Assembly (NCBI RefSeq): GCF_022829465.1
Contig: NZ_JAKSXZ010000074.1
Location: forward strand, 25,067 to 89,066
From: Methylobacterium sp. J-067
Lineage (GTDB): Bacteria > Pseudomonadota > Alphaproteobacteria > Rhizobiales > Beijerinckiaceae
DNA: 64,000 nucleotides
Reading direction: 5' to 3'
Under the pieces are notes generated by a model. The model made no database searches, had not been told where the DNA came from, and saw only the letters and a program-made list of their open reading frames with translations. Below are positions 25,415 to 34,784 of the stretch, piece after piece; position 1 is the stretch's first letter; each line of letters begins with the position of its first letter. Made by a program: the position numbers and the translations under genes.

Positions 25415-26128
25415 TCAAGGCGGGACCGGTCGGCCGTCCCAGGCGAAGACTCCTCCGCTCTCGGCCGGTGTCAGGCCGTCGAGGACAGCGAGGAGATGGG
25501 CCGCTGCGGCCTCTGGCGTCACCGTGTCGGGGCTGTCGGCATCGGGGCGGAACGGATGTGACAGCGCCGTGCGCACCGTGCCCGGATGCAGGCCCGCCAC
25601 GATCGCGTCCGGGTGAGTGCGGGCCAATTCGATTGCGAGCGTGCGCAGGATCTGGTTGAGCGCCGCCTTCGAGGCGCGGTAGCCGTACCAGCCACCCAGC
25701 CGGTTATCGCCGATGGAGCCGACCCGCGCCGAGAGTGCCGCGAAGACGCTGCGGCCCGTACGCGGCATCAGTGGCACCATGTGCTTGGCTACCAGGGCCG
25801 GACCGGTCGTGTTCACCGCGAAAAGTCGGGCCAGCGCGGCCGGGTCGAGGGCCTTCAGCGCCTTCTCCGGCGCGACGCCGGGGCCGTGCAGGAGGCCGGT
25901 CGCGACGAGGGTGAGGCCCACCGGACCGTTCTCGGCCACACGGCCCGCCGCCGCCTGGATGCTCTCCTCGTCGGTTACATCGATGAGACCCGCGACCACC
26001 CCGGCTCCGAGGTCCGCGCCCGATCGCGACAGGGCGAAAACTGGCCGATGCGCGCCGCCCGCGACGATCCTGTCGATCAGTGCACGGCCGATGCCGCCGG
26101 AGGCCCCTACGATGACCGCACTCGTCAT
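25415..26128 (-). CDS. Short-chain dehydrogenase/reductase (SDR)
   Basis: 237 residues with the SDR landmarks: GASGGIGRALI at residues 8-18 for NAD(P), NTTG in the middle near residue 104, Ser in AALSARVGSIG and the catalytic Y-x-x-x-K as YGYRASKAALNQ. The length and the FAVNTTGPALV and WDGRPVPP segments resemble the C-factor/csgA-like subgroup of short SDRs. It is monocistronic and divergent from the small gene at 26204. Substrate unknown. Confidence 0.88.
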   Translation of the reverse strand: MTSAVIVGASGGIGRALIDRIVAGGAHRPVFALSRSGADLGAGVVAGLIDVTDEESIQAAAGRVAENGPVGLTLVATGLLHGPGVAPEKALKALDPAALARLFAVNTTGPALVAKHMVPLMPRTGRSVFAALSARVGSIGDNRLGGWYGYRASKAALNQILRTLAIELARTHPDAIVAGLHPGTVRTALSHPFRPDADSPDTVTPEAAAAHLLAVLDGLTPAESGGVFAWDGRPVPP

Positions 26129-26203
26129 GCCGTCCCCTCCGGACGGGACATTAACCTTTCGTCAACCATCGTGGACCCAGGCTCCCTGTGGAGGTTCGAG
26201 AGC

Positions 26204-26425
26204 ATGGTCAAACATCGGAACTTCGACGCGCTGAGCGAGGCGCAATTGGCCGTCGGGCGCATTGCGCCGCGGCGCGTCGCAGGGCTCGCCTGCTTCCGGC
26301 CCATGAAGGCCCGCCCCGTCGCGGAACTACTTGATGCGATCCAGCACGTCGCCGAGGCGGCGACTGGAGAGCGGAGCTTTCTCCACCTCGCGAAATCCTC
26401 CACCAAGGACGACCCCTCGCACTGA
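26204..26425 (+). CDS. Small hypothetical protein
   Basis: 73 residues starting MVKHRNFDALSEAQLAVGRI. A good GGAGG site lies 9 nt before the ATG, and composition is protein-like, with a helical middle (VAELLDAIQHVAEAA). No family recognised. It is divergent from the SDR gene (76 bp between starts), and its end is about 10 bp from the convergent holin-family gene. Confidence 0.5.
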   Translation: MVKHRNFDALSEAQLAVGRIAPRRVAGLACFRPMKARPVAELLDAIQHVAEAATGERSFLHLAKSSTKDDPSH

Positions 26426-26435
26426 TCTCGGCCGT

Positions 26436-26825
26436 TCATGCGGCCGGGCGGGCGCGCGCCGGAGATGAGGGGCGGCCCGTTTGGCGCCACGTGCGCCAGG
26501 GTTCGAGGTTCGACAGGGCCATCCGTCGTGCGCCGAGGCGCACGAGCACGAGGGCGACGCCGATGAAGGGTGACGCCACGATCAGAGCGGAGATCAACGG
26601 CGCGCCGCTCAAGGCGGCGATGATCTTCACCAGCGCGTCCAGCCCCAGGAAGAAGATCGCGATCGCGAGGATCGGGATCGTCCCGACGATCCCCGCCAGC
26701 CGGAGCCAAGTCCGCAGGGTCGCGTCGGTCTCGATGCGCGCAAGCCGAAGCAACTGACCGACATGGTCCGCGCTGTCGCGCAGAGCCGAGGCCAGGAGGT
26801 GCTGCAGCGGAACGGTCTGACGCAT
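26436..26825 (-). CDS. Phage-holin-family / DUF1469-like membrane protein
   Basis: 129 residues from ATG 26825. An amphipathic N-terminal helix (LQHLLASALRDSADHVGQLLRL) is followed by two membrane segments: WLRLAGIVGTIPILAIAIFFLGL and ALIVASPFIGVALVLVRLG. This two-helix layout with a soluble N-terminus is that of the holin superfamily III/YqjE-like proteins, which in chromosomes are usually not lytic. It lies downstream of the polysaccharide-export permease on the same strand; the longer frame upstream overlaps that gene's antisense and is ignored. Confidence 0.7.
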   Translation of the reverse strand: MRQTVPLQHLLASALRDSADHVGQLLRLARIETDATLRTWLRLAGIVGTIPILAIAIFFLGLDALVKIIAALSGAPLISALIVASPFIGVALVLVRLGARRMALSNLEPWRTWRQTGRPSSPARARPAA

Positions 26826-26917
26826 CGGGGCCCTCGGCCGGCCCGACAGGATGTCGCCGGACACGGCGCCAACGGCGTCCGCGCCCGGTGGTTCCGCGCG
26901 CGCCGAGGGGTGGCGTC

Positions 26918-27721
26918 TCAGCTCCGCTTGCTGACCACGTGCTTCAGGATCAGCAGGCCCATCACCATGCAGGTGAGAGCGAACATGACCACGTAGAGAT
27001 GATCGACTTTCAGGCCCGCCGAGGGATAATAGGCAGACCTCATCCATTCGGCGAGTTGGAGCGCCGGATTGTATTTCATCCAGTAGTAGATTTTCTCAGG
27101 CAAGAAGCTCGGCATGAACATCACGCCACTGGCGACATACATGAGAATATTGAAGAGCGCGTAGCCGACGAGCCACCCGGGGAAGAAGCCCACGATTGCT
27201 ACGTTGACCACGCCGACACCGATGCCCAGCAGGATGGACGCGAGGTAGGCGAAGACTGCAATGGAACTGTTTACCGGTCGGGGGTCGGTGCCCAGGGCGG
27301 TCAACACGGCGACGATGACGAGAAGGCCGAGGAAGCCGGTGACGATCTCTACGAGCACACGTGCCAGGATCAGGTCGAACAGCTTCACCTGCGGGTAATA
27401 GGTAAGAGGCTTGTTGACCATCGTCGCCTTCATCACCTCGCGGGAGATGTACTGAAAGATCAGGACCGGCACCGCGCCCGTGGCGAAGAAGAGCGGCGCA
27501 CTACTACCGACGGGCGCCGGCAGATGCTGGAACGTGTAGATCGCGATCAGCATGAAGACGTGGACGCAGGGCCACATCACCACGATGCCGTAGCCCCACA
27601 GGGTGCCCCCGAAGCGGGTGCGCATGTCGCGCAGCATCAGGGCGTGGAGGACGTGCAGGTAGGATTCGAGGGGACTGAGCCGGTCTCCCTCGCGCACGCT
27701 CGTCGTCAGGCCTATCGCCAT
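26918..27721 (-). CDS. ABC-2 type polysaccharide/polyol-phosphate export permease
   Basis: 267 residues with six membrane segments and the KpsM/Wzm-type pattern: N-terminal amphipathic part with LMLRDMRTRFGGTLWGYGIVVMWP, a first helix pair, and EKIYYWMKYNPALQLAEWMRSAYYP before the last helix. Such permeases export capsule or O-antigen precursors together with a KpsT/Wzt ATPase. No ATPase is adjacent in this window; the gene stands alone, so a partner must lie elsewhere. It is 92 bp from the holin-like gene. Confidence 0.85.
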   Translation of the reverse strand: MAIGLTTSVREGDRLSPLESYLHVLHALMLRDMRTRFGGTLWGYGIVVMWPCVHVFMLIAIYTFQHLPAPVGSSAPLFFATGAVPVLIFQYISREVMKATMVNKPLTYYPQVKLFDLILARVLVEIVTGFLGLLVIVAVLTALGTDPRPVNSSIAVFAYLASILLGIGVGVVNVAIVGFFPGWLVGYALFNILMYVASGVMFMPSFLPEKIYYWMKYNPALQLAEWMRSAYYPSAGLKVDHLYVVMFALTCMVMGLLILKHVVSKRS

Positions 27722-27840
27722 CGCCCTTACGGTCCCGTCTCTCGGCCGCTGACGCAGCGCGACCGGCGCGGGAGGATATGCTGGGGGAAAGCGACAAAAC
27801 TACGTCGCCGCCGCGCTCCCAGTCCGAGGGGGGAGGGGGC

Positions 27841-27975
27841 TCAGAGCATCCCGCCGAAGCCGGTGCGCTCCATGTGGAGGCGCTGCTCGGCGTAGCGGTG
27901 GGCGACCGAGCGGGTGAGGGCGCGGCCGAAGCGGCTCGCGAGGCCGCGGGCGACGGTCTTGGCGATCTGGGTCAT
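27841..27975 (-). CDS. 44-residue small basic protein
   Basis: MTQIAKTVARGLASRFGRAL begins a 44-residue frame ending in HMERTGFGGML. A strong GGAGG ribosome site lies 6 nt upstream of the ATG. It is basic, with an amphipathic N-terminal helix (residues 3-20) likely to associate with membranes. It stands alone between the export permease and the chemoreceptor. No family recognised; the strong start site and codon use are the main evidence. Confidence 0.6.
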   Translation of the reverse strand: MTQIAKTVARGLASRFGRALTRSVAHRYAEQRLHMERTGFGGML

Positions 27976-28369
27976 GGAAACCTCCGGCGGCAGAGCCTGT
28001 CGGCGCGATGGTGCGATGCAGCATCATGGCGGAACCGAGCCCCGGGCAGGAGCGCAAATTCAATCTATCCGCCCCGCGCTGGCCGCATTGACCGGGGCTT
28101 GAACATGGGTGCGGCGCAGCATGACCGGCTGATGGCGCTGTCTGTCGCTCGGAATGACTGGATCGTATTAGCCATGCGGTTGGATCAATTGGGACAATAT
28201 TGGAGTGCAAATTTTGTATTCGCCCCCTCGAATTGCTGAGATAAATTCTTTTCTGAGCGGTTTCACGGCATGAATTTCTGAAAATCGCCCAAGGACTCGA
28301 CGAGTGGGAATCGTGATTTTTAAGAATTCTCCCGCCACTCTGTGCGTCATAGGAGTGAGGGTCGATCCG
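27976..28369. other. 394-bp intergenic region, partly A/T-rich
   Basis: Upstream regions of the divergent 44-residue gene and the chemoreceptor. The stretch 28150-28330 is markedly A/T-rich against the background, as expected for a promoter. I could not assign -35/-10 boxes with confidence and see no hairpin terminator. Confidence 0.4.
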
Positions 28370-29833
28370 GTGATATTTAGACGCGCAAAGCCCAACGATT
28401 CACAATCAGTGATGGATGCCCTCGATCGTTCGATGGCCGTCATCGAATTCGGGATGGACGGCACGATCCTGACGGCGAATGCCAACTTCCTGCGCGTGGT
28501 CGGCTACGACCTCACCGAGATCAAGGGCCGCCACCACCGCGTCTTCATGGAAGAGAGCGTGGCCGGCTCGTCCGACTACGAGGCGTTCTGGAGGACGCTC
28601 CGCGCGGGCGAGTTCGTCTCCGGCGAGTTCATGCGCCTCGACAAGACGAAGCGCCGGGTCTGGCTGGAGGCGAGCTACAACCCCGTCCTCGATCAGGACG
28701 GCAAGCCGTTCAAGGTCATCAAGGTCGCGGCCGACATCACGGCCAAGAAGAACGAGGTCAGCCGCCTGCTGACCATGATCGACGACATGCCGGTGGCGGT
28801 GATGACCGCCGACATCAACGACGAGTTCAAGATCAACTACCTCAACCGGACGTCGACCAAGACGCTGAGCACCATCGAGCAGCACCTGCCGGTGAAGGTC
28901 GCCGACATGGTCGGCCGCTCCTTCGACATCTTCCACAAGAACCCGCACCACCAGCGCACCATGCTGGCCGATGCGAGCCGCCTGCCGCACCGGACGCGGA
29001 TCCGGGTCGGGCCGGAAACCCTCGATCTGCAGGTCTCCGCGATCAAGGACCCCGAGGGCAACTACCTCGGCCCGATGCTGACCTGGGCGGTCGTGACGGC
29101 GCAGGTCGCCATGGCGGGCGAGGTGACGCGGGTGGTCGAGGCCCTGGGCCGCGCCATCGACGAGATGCGCCAGTCGGCCGAGGGGCTGAACCATTCCGCC
29201 GACGAGGCGAGCGGCCTCGCCGCCACGGTGGCCGCCGGGTCGGAGGAGATGGCCAGCACTGTCAAGGAGATCTCCGGCCAGGTCGGACGGGTCTCGGAGC
29301 GGGCGAACCAGATCGCCGATCAGGCGGGCGCCACCGACATGACCGTGCGGGCGCTCGCGGAGAAGACCGGCAAGGTCGATTCCGTGGTGGCGATGATCAA
29401 GTCGATCGCCGACCAGACCAACCTGCTGGCCCTCAACGCGACCATCGAGGCGGCGCGGGCGGGGGAGGCCGGGCGCGGCTTCGCTGTGGTGGCCGCCGAG
29501 GTGAAGGAGCTCGCGGGCCAGACGGCGCGGGCCACCGACGACATCACCCAGCAGATCCACGCCATCCAGTCGGCCACCGGCGAGGCGGTCTCGGCCATCG
29601 GCACGATCACCGGCGCGGTGGAGGAACTGTCGCGGCTCACCCTCGCCATCGCGGGCGCGGTGGAGCAGCAGGCGGCCTCGACCCAGGAGATGACCGTGAA
29701 CATCTCCGGTGTCTCGACGGCGGCCGGGGCGACGGGCTCGCTGGCCGAGAAGGTCCGGGAGATCTCCGAACGCCTCGCCGAGCATTCGAGCAGCCTCGGC
29801 GGCAGTATGCAGACCTTCCTGAAGGCGAGCTGA
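28370..29833 (+). CDS. Soluble PAS-domain methyl-accepting chemotaxis protein
   Basis: 487 residues from a GTG at 28370 (GAGG 9 nt upstream; an in-frame earlier ATG at 28304 is weaker). There is no membrane segment. An N-terminal PAS domain ([52 protein letters not shown]) is followed by a second PAS-like part, then the MCP signalling domain with the hairpin tip [40 protein letters not shown]. It should signal to CheA/CheW from the cytoplasm, perhaps sensing redox or an internal ligand through PAS. Convergent with thpR, six bases apart. Confidence 0.9.
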   Translation: MIFRRAKPNDSQSVMDALDRSMAVIEFGMDGTILTANANFLRVVGYDLTEIKGRHHRVFMEESVAGSSDYEAFWRTLRAGEFVSGEFMRLDKTKRRVWLEASYNPVLDQDGKPFKVIKVAADITAKKNEVSRLLTMIDDMPVAVMTADINDEFKINYLNRTSTKTLSTIEQHLPVKVADMVGRSFDIFHKNPHHQRTMLADASRLPHRTRIRVGPETLDLQVSAIKDPEGNYLGPMLTWAVVTAQVAMAGEVTRVVEALGRAIDEMRQSAEGLNHSADEASGLAATVAAGSEEMASTVKEISGQVGRVSERANQIADQAGATDMTVRALAEKTGKVDSVVAMIKSIADQTNLLALNATIEAARAGEAGRGFAVVAAEVKELAGQTARATDDITQQIHAIQSATGEAVSAIGTITGAVEELSRLTLAIAGAVEQQAASTQEMTVNISGVSTAAGATGSLAEKVREISERLAEHSSSLGGSMQTFLKAS

Positions 29834-29839
29834 CGCCTT

Positions 29840-30379
29840 TCAGGCGAAGGGGAACGCGGCCTCCGCGAGATACGGCCCGCCGCCGGTCGATTCGCGGGCC
29901 GAATAGACCGTCACCCGGTCGGCGGTGAAGGTCAGCGGCGTGAAGACCGGTCCTTGAGACAGGTACATCGCCACGGCCTCGGGGCTCGCCTCCCGCCGCA
30001 GCCGGGCGAGGGTGACGTGCGGGGTGAACTTGCGCGTCTCCGGCGCGAGGCCCGCCCGGCGGGCGAAGCGCTCCTGCTCGGTCTGCAGGTCGGCGAGGTC
30101 GGCGGTGGGGTGGACCGCAGCGTAGAGCGCGCGGGGCTTCCCCCCGCCGAAGGTCCCGAGCCCGTCGAGGGTCACGGTGAGCGGCCCGCGCAGCCGCGCC
30201 TCGGCGAGACAATCCAAAAAGTCTTCCGCGACCGGGCGCTCGACATCGCCGAGGAAGCGCAGCGTTACGTGGAAGTCGGCGGGCTCGACCCAGCGGGCGC
30301 CCTGGAGCCCGCACCGGTAGACGGCGAGCGCGTCGGCGATCTCAGGCGGGACGGCCAGCGCGGTGAACAGGCGCGGCAT
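29840..30379 (-). CDS. thpR: RNA 2',3'-cyclic phosphodiesterase
   Basis: 179 residues of the 2H phosphoesterase superfamily, with both catalytic H-x-T-L motifs visible: HVTL at residues 37-40 and HVTL at 121-124. ThpR/LigT enzymes hydrolyse 2',3'-cyclic phosphate ends of RNA to 2'-phosphate. The ATG overlaps the TGA of the upstream esterase gene (ATGA at about 30379), so the two are translationally coupled. Length and motif spacing are normal for the family. Confidence 0.9.
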   Translation of the reverse strand: MPRLFTALAVPPEIADALAVYRCGLQGARWVEPADFHVTLRFLGDVERPVAEDFLDCLAEARLRGPLTVTLDGLGTFGGGKPRALYAAVHPTADLADLQTEQERFARRAGLAPETRKFTPHVTLARLRREASPEAVAMYLSQGPVFTPLTFTADRVTVYSARESTGGGPYLAEAAFPFA

Positions 30380-31074
30380 CAGCGGGTCGCCTGGGCCGGG
30401 AGGGTGTCGAGGAAGCGCTCGACGGTCGGCAGCATCCGCGCGGCGATGGTCTCGACGCCCTTCACGTTCGGGTGCAGCCCGTCGTCGAGGTGCAGGCCGG
30501 CGTCGCCGATGATCCCGTCGAGGAAGAACGGGTAGAGCATCACGCCGTCCTGCCGGGCGAGATCGGGGAAGATCGCGTCGAATTTCGTCCGGTAATCGGG
30601 GCCGAGATTGGGCGCCGCCTGCATCCCGGCCAGCAGCACGGGGATGTGGCGGGCCTTCAGGGCGTCGAGCATCGCCGTCAGGTTGCGCCTCGCGACGGCG
30701 GGGTCGGTGCCGCGCAGCATGTCGTTGGCGCCGAGTTCGAGGATCACCCCGTCCGTGCCGTCCGGCACCGACCAGTCGAGCCGGTCGAGGCCCCCCGTCG
30801 TGGTGTCGCCGGAGACGCCGGCATTGGCGATCTGCACGTCCCGGCCCTGGGCCTTCAGCATCCGTTCCAGCACGGCGGGGAAGGCGGCGTCGGCCGGCAG
30901 CCGGTAGCCGGCGGTGAGGCTGTCGCCGAAGGCCACCAGCTTGATCGGGCGGGGGGCGGCTTGGGCGGCCGATGGGGCCGGGGCGGCGAAGATCAGGCTC
31001 ATCAGTGCGGCAATCGCGGCGAAGACGGGGAATCGGCGGCGCCTGTCATGGCGGAGCCGCAATGCATCACCCAT
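30379..31074 (-). CDS. Secreted GDSL-type arylesterase / lysophospholipase-like (TesA family)
   Basis: 231 residues from ATG 31074. A signal peptide is visible (FPVFAAIAALMSLIFAAPAPSAAQA, cleavage about residue 40). SGNH-hydrolase blocks are AFGDSLTAGYRLP (block I, Ser), GDTTTGGLDRLDW (Gly), LELGANDMLRG (Asn) and DGLHPNVKGVE (Asp/His). TesA-like periplasmic enzymes act on aryl or acyl esters. The start is not certain: Mets at 31116 and 31125 are in frame, but 31074 gives a normal signal peptide. It is divergent from the ABC transporter (about 70 bp) and coupled to thpR downstream. Confidence 0.88.
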   Translation of the reverse strand: MGDALRLRHDRRRRFPVFAAIAALMSLIFAAPAPSAAQAAPRPIKLVAFGDSLTAGYRLPADAAFPAVLERMLKAQGRDVQIANAGVSGDTTTGGLDRLDWSVPDGTDGVILELGANDMLRGTDPAVARRNLTAMLDALKARHIPVLLAGMQAAPNLGPDYRTKFDAIFPDLARQDGVMLYPFFLDGIIGDAGLHLDDGLHPNVKGVETIAARMLPTVERFLDTLPAQATR

Positions 31075-31146
31075 ATCGCGCCGCAACCCAATCCGGCGCG
31101 GAGCCGTGCGTGTCATGCTCGTCATCGCCCACAGATCGGACACACC

Positions 31147-31848
31147 ATGAGCGACGGCAAGGCACCCGCCCCTCCGGCGATCAGCCTCGACGGCATCGAT
31201 CTCAGTCTCGGGAGGGGGCCTGCCCGCGTCCATGTGCTGCGGGGCATCTCCCTGTCGGTGGGGCGGGGCGAGGCGGTGGGGCTCGTCGGGCCCTCGGGCT
31301 CGGGCAAGTCGACGCTGCTCATGGTGATGGCCGGTCTGGAGCGGCCGGATGCCGGCCGGGTGCTGGTGGAGGACACCGACCTCGTGCGCCTCGATGAGGA
31401 CGCGCTCGCCCGGTTCCGGGGCCGGCGGATCGGCATCGTGTTCCAGTCCTTCCACCTCGTGCCGACCATGACGGCGCTGGAGAACGTGGCCCTCCCGCTG
31501 GAACTCGCCGACCGGCCCGGCGCCCATGAGCGCGCCCGCGCCGAGCTGGAGGCGGTCGGCCTCGGGCACCGGCTGCACCATTACCCGGCGCAGCTCTCCG
31601 GCGGCGAGCAGCAGCGGGTGGCCATCGCCCGCGCGGTGGCGCCCGATCCGGCGATCCTCGTCGCCGACGAGCCCACCGGCAACCTCGACGAGACGACCGG
31701 CCGGCAGATCGTGGACCTGCTGTTCCGCCTCAAGCGCGACCGGGGGGCGACCCTGGTCCTCGTGACGCACGACAACGGCCTCGCCCGCCTCTGCGACCGC
31801 ACGGTGCGCCTGCGCTCGGGGGTGGTCGAGGAGGCGGTGGCGGCGTGA
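31147..31848 (+). CDS. ABC transporter ATP-binding protein, LolD/YbbA type
   Basis: 233 residues. Walker [10 protein letters not shown] near residue 49, Q-loop FQSFHL near 98, signature [14 protein letters not shown] near 145, Walker [13 protein letters not shown] near 170 and H-loop VLVTHD near 205. LolD/MacB-type ATPases energise FtsX-like permeases rather than importers. The next gene on the strand is a large FtsX-like permease. The longer frame that starts at 30472 is antisense to the esterase and was ignored; the ATG at 31147 begins the fold. Confidence 0.92.
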   Translation: MSDGKAPAPPAISLDGIDLSLGRGPARVHVLRGISLSVGRGEAVGLVGPSGSGKSTLLMVMAGLERPDAGRVLVEDTDLVRLDEDALARFRGRRIGIVFQSFHLVPTMTALENVALPLELADRPGAHERARAELEAVGLGHRLHHYPAQLSGGEQQRVAIARAVAPDPAILVADEPTGNLDETTGRQIVDLLFRLKRDRGATLVLVTHDNGLARLCDRTVRLRSGVVEEAVAA

Positions 31849-31903
31849 GTGGGCGGGCCGCCCCCCGCAGCGAACATCGTTGCGCCATGGCTCCCTCCCT
31901 GGT

Positions 31904-32012
31904 CCTCATCCTGAGGTGCCCGCCTCGGCGGGCCTCGAAGGAGGGCTCCAGAAGGCTCCGCGATCCCTGGAGCCCTCCTTCGAGGCGGCTGTCGCCGCAC
32001 CTCAGGATGAGG
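31904..32012. repeat. 109-bp nested palindromic intergenic repeat
   Basis: Two pairs of long arms: 31904-31920 faces 31997-32012 (core CCTCATCCTGAGGTGC against its complement), and inside it 31932-31951 faces 31967-31986, a perfect 20-bp pair. The whole folds as a long hairpin. It is placed between the ATPase and permease genes of one unit. It resembles the dispersed palindromic repeats I recall from Methylobacterium intergenic DNA; the copy number cannot be tested here. Confidence 0.8.
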
Positions 32013-32101
32013 GCGATGGGCGGGACCGGCGGTCCGAGGCCGGTGTCGCAACGACGTTCCCTGCGCGACAGGGACATGCGCGTGTTTCGGAACGAGTAGT
32101 C

Positions 32102-34669
32102 ATGCACGGTTCGCTTCCCCCCACGGCCAGCGCCCCCCGCCGCAGCCCCCTCATCCTGCGCCTCGCCCTGCGCGAATTGCGCGGCGGGCTGTCCGGGTTC
32201 GGCGTGTTCCTCGCCTGCATCGCGCTGGGCGTCGCGGCCATCGCGGGCATTGCCTCGGTGTCGCGCTCCCTGTCGGACGGGCTCGGGCGCGAGGGCCGGC
32301 GGATCATCGGCGGCGATCTCAGCTACAGCCTCATCAACCGCGAGGCGACGGAGGCGGAACGCGCCACCCTCGCCCGCGAGGGCACGCTCGACATCGTGGC
32401 GGCGCTGCGCGCCATGGCGGTGGCGCCCGGCGGCGACGCGACGCTGGTGGAACTCAAGGCCGTGGACCCCGCCACCTACCCGGCCGCCGGAGAGCTCGTC
32501 ACCGAGCCGGCAGGCAACCTCGCGGACCTCCTCGCCGACAGGGACGGCGCGCCCGGCGCCCTGGCCGACCCCGCGCTCCTGACCCGCCTCGACCTCAAGC
32601 TGGGGGACCGGATCACGCTGGCCGGCCACCCGCTGGTGCTCCGGGGAACGATCCTGTCCGAGCCCGACAAGATCGCGGGCGGCATCGGCTTCGGCCCCCG
32701 GCTGATCGTGTCGCAGGCGGCGCTCCGCGGCACCGGCCTCGTCCAGCCCGGCAGCCTGAGCCGCTGGAGCTACCGGGTGCAGTTGCCGCCGGGCACCGCC
32801 CTCGATCCCGTGGAGGCACGGGTGCGCCAGGCAGCGCCGGAGGCCGGCTGGCAGGTCCGCAGCCGCGCCAACGCCGACCCGCGCTTCGCCCAGAGCATCG
32901 AGCGGTTCACGCAGTTCCTGACGCTCGTCGGTCTCACCGCGCTGATCGTCGGCGGGGTCGGGGTGGCGAACGCCGTCCACGCCTTCGTGGAGCGCAAGAG
33001 CGGCTCCATCGCCACGCTGAAGAGCATCGGCGCGCCGGGCTCCACCGTGGTCGGCCTGTACCTGACGCAGGTCATGCTCATCGCCGGCCTCGGCACGCTG
33101 ATCGGCCTCGCCGCCGGGGCGAGCCTGCCCTTCCTCGTGGACGCGCTGTTTGCCGACAGCCTGCCCCTGCCGCTGAACCCGTCGCTCGCCCCCGGCGAAC
33201 TGGCGCTCGCCGCCGCCTACGGCCTCCTGACCGCCTTCGCCTTCGCGATCACGCCGCTCGGCCGCGCCCACGACGTGCCGGTCTCGGGCCTGTTCCGCGA
33301 CACGGTGGACCGCGCCCGCGTCGCCCCCCGGCGGCGCTACCGGATCTGGCTCGGCGCGGCGCTGGCGCTCCTCGTCGGCCTGTCGGTGGCGAGCGCCTTC
33401 GACCGCCGCGTGGCGCTGATCTTCATTGCCGCCGCCGGCATCGCCTTCGGGCTGCTGCACCTCGTGGCCCTCGGGCTGATGGCCGGCGCCAAGCGCCTGC
33501 CGCACCCGAAGCGGGCCGCGCCCCGGATGGCGCTGGCGAACCTCCACCGGCCGGGCGCCCTGACGCCGACCATCGTGCTGTCGCTGGGGCTCGGGGTGAC
33601 GCTCCTCGTGGCGCTCAGCCTCATCGACGCCAATGTCAGCCGTACGATCAGCGCGACGCTGCCCGCCAAGGCGCCGAACCTGTTCTTCCTCGACATCCCC
33701 TCCCGCGACTCGGCCCGGTTCCGGGACTATCTCCACGCGGAGGCCCCGGCCGCGAAGATCGAGGACGTGCCGATGATGCGCGGGCGCATCGTGGCGCTCA
33801 ACGGCGTGCCGGTGCGCCAGATCCGCCCGCCGGAGGACGCCGCCTGGGTGCTCGACGGGGATCGCGGCATCACTTACGCCGATTCGGTGCCGGAGGGCAC
33901 GAAGGTCGAGGAGGGGCGCTGGTGGGACTCGGGGGAGGGCGCCGGCCACCTCGTCTCCTTCGAGGGCGACCTCGCCCGGATGCTCGGCCTCAAGGTCGGC
34001 GACAGCGTCACCGTCAACGTGCTCGGCCGGGACGTCACCGCGACAATCTTCAACCTGCGCAAGGTCGAGTGGCGCAACCTCGGCATCAACTTCGTGATGG
34101 TCTTCTCCCCCGGCACCTTCAAGGGCGCGCCGCATTCGGACCTCGCCACCCTGAGCCTGCCCGGCGGCACCGATGCGGGACTCGAGAACGGCATCCTGCG
34201 CGGCGTCGCCAAGGAGTTCCCCTCCGTCACGTCGGTGCGGGTGAAGGACGCCCTCGACGCGGTCGGCGATCTCGTGGGGCGCCTCGTCCTGGCGATCCGG
34301 GGGGCGAGCGGCGTGGCGATCCTCGCGAGCCTCCTCGTCCTCGGCGGGGCGGTGGCGGCAGGCCACCGGGCGCGGCTCTACGACGCCGTGGTGCTGAAGG
34401 TGCTCGGCGCCAGCCGGACGCGGCTGCTCTCGGCCTACGCCCTGGAATACGCGGCGCTCGGCCTCGCCACGGCGGTCTTCGGGCTGATCGCGGGGAGCCT
34501 CGCGGGCTGGGTCATCGTCGCCAAGGTGATGCACCTCGACTTCCGCCTCGACCTCTCCGGGGCGCTGCTCGCGGCCGGGGCGGCGGTGCTGCTGGCGGTG
34601 CTGCTCGGGCTCGCGGGCACCGCGCGGATCCTCGGCCAGAAGCCGGCACCGTACCTGCGCGAGTTATAA
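32102..34669 (+). CDS. FtsX-like ABC permease (YbbP type)
   Basis: 855 residues. An N-terminal helix (FGVFLACIALGVAAIAGIASV) precedes a large periplasmic domain, then two FtsX-type membrane blocks: about residues 270-400 (FLTLVGLTALIVGGVGVANAV, VERKSGSIATLKSIGAPGST) and the C-terminal block (GASGVAILASLLVLGGAVAAGHRARLYDAVVLKVLGAS). The two repeated FtsX units and length match YbbP. With the LolD/YbbA ATPase and the GDSL esterase next door it forms the YbbA-YbbP-TesA arrangement known from E. coli; the substrate is unsettled, with roles in lipid or lipoprotein handling proposed. The start was set at the ATG nearest the fold; the palindrome lies upstream. Confidence 0.9.
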   Translation: MHGSLPPTASAPRRSPLILRLALRELRGGLSGFGVFLACIALGVAAIAGIASVSRSLSDGLGREGRRIIGGDLSYSLINREATEAERATLAREGTLDIVAALRAMAVAPGGDATLVELKAVDPATYPAAGELVTEPAGNLADLLADRDGAPGALADPALLTRLDLKLGDRITLAGHPLVLRGTILSEPDKIAGGIGFGPRLIVSQAALRGTGLVQPGSLSRWSYRVQLPPGTALDPVEARVRQAAPEAGWQVRSRANADPRFAQSIERFTQFLTLVGLTALIVGGVGVANAVHAFVERKSGSIATLKSIGAPGSTVVGLYLTQVMLIAGLGTLIGLAAGASLPFLVDALFADSLPLPLNPSLAPGELALAAAYGLLTAFAFAITPLGRAHDVPVSGLFRDTVDRARVAPRRRYRIWLGAALALLVGLSVASAFDRRVALIFIAAAGIAFGLLHLVALGLMAGAKRLPHPKRAAPRMALANLHRPGALTPTIVLSLGLGVTLLVALSLIDANVSRTISATLPAKAPNLFFLDIPSRDSARFRDYLHAEAPAAKIEDVPMMRGRIVALNGVPVRQIRPPEDAAWVLDGDRGITYADSVPEGTKVEEGRWWDSGEGAGHLVSFEGDLARMLGLKVGDSVTVNVLGRDVTATIFNLRKVEWRNLGINFVMVFSPGTFKGAPHSDLATLSLPGGTDAGLENGILRGVAKEFPSVTSVRVKDALDAVGDLVGRLVLAIRGASGVAILASLLVLGGAVAAGHRARLYDAVVLKVLGASRTRLLSAYALEYAALGLATAVFGLIAGSLAGWVIVAKVMHLDFRLDLSGALLAAGAAVLLAVLLGLAGTARILGQKPAPYLREL

Positions 34670-34784
34670 GGATCGCTTGAATCGCTCTACCAGTCGTCTT
34701 GCGGTCGATCCGATCGGTCGCGGGTTTTAATCCCTGACGACATGGACAAATTTACATGCGCGCGGTGCCGAAAACCGCTCGCGG

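Noticed and set aside
31730..34534. 934-residue open frame on the minus strand
   Set aside because: It is antisense to the FtsX-like permease; composition is Arg/Gly/His-rich and repetitive as in high-GC shadow frames.
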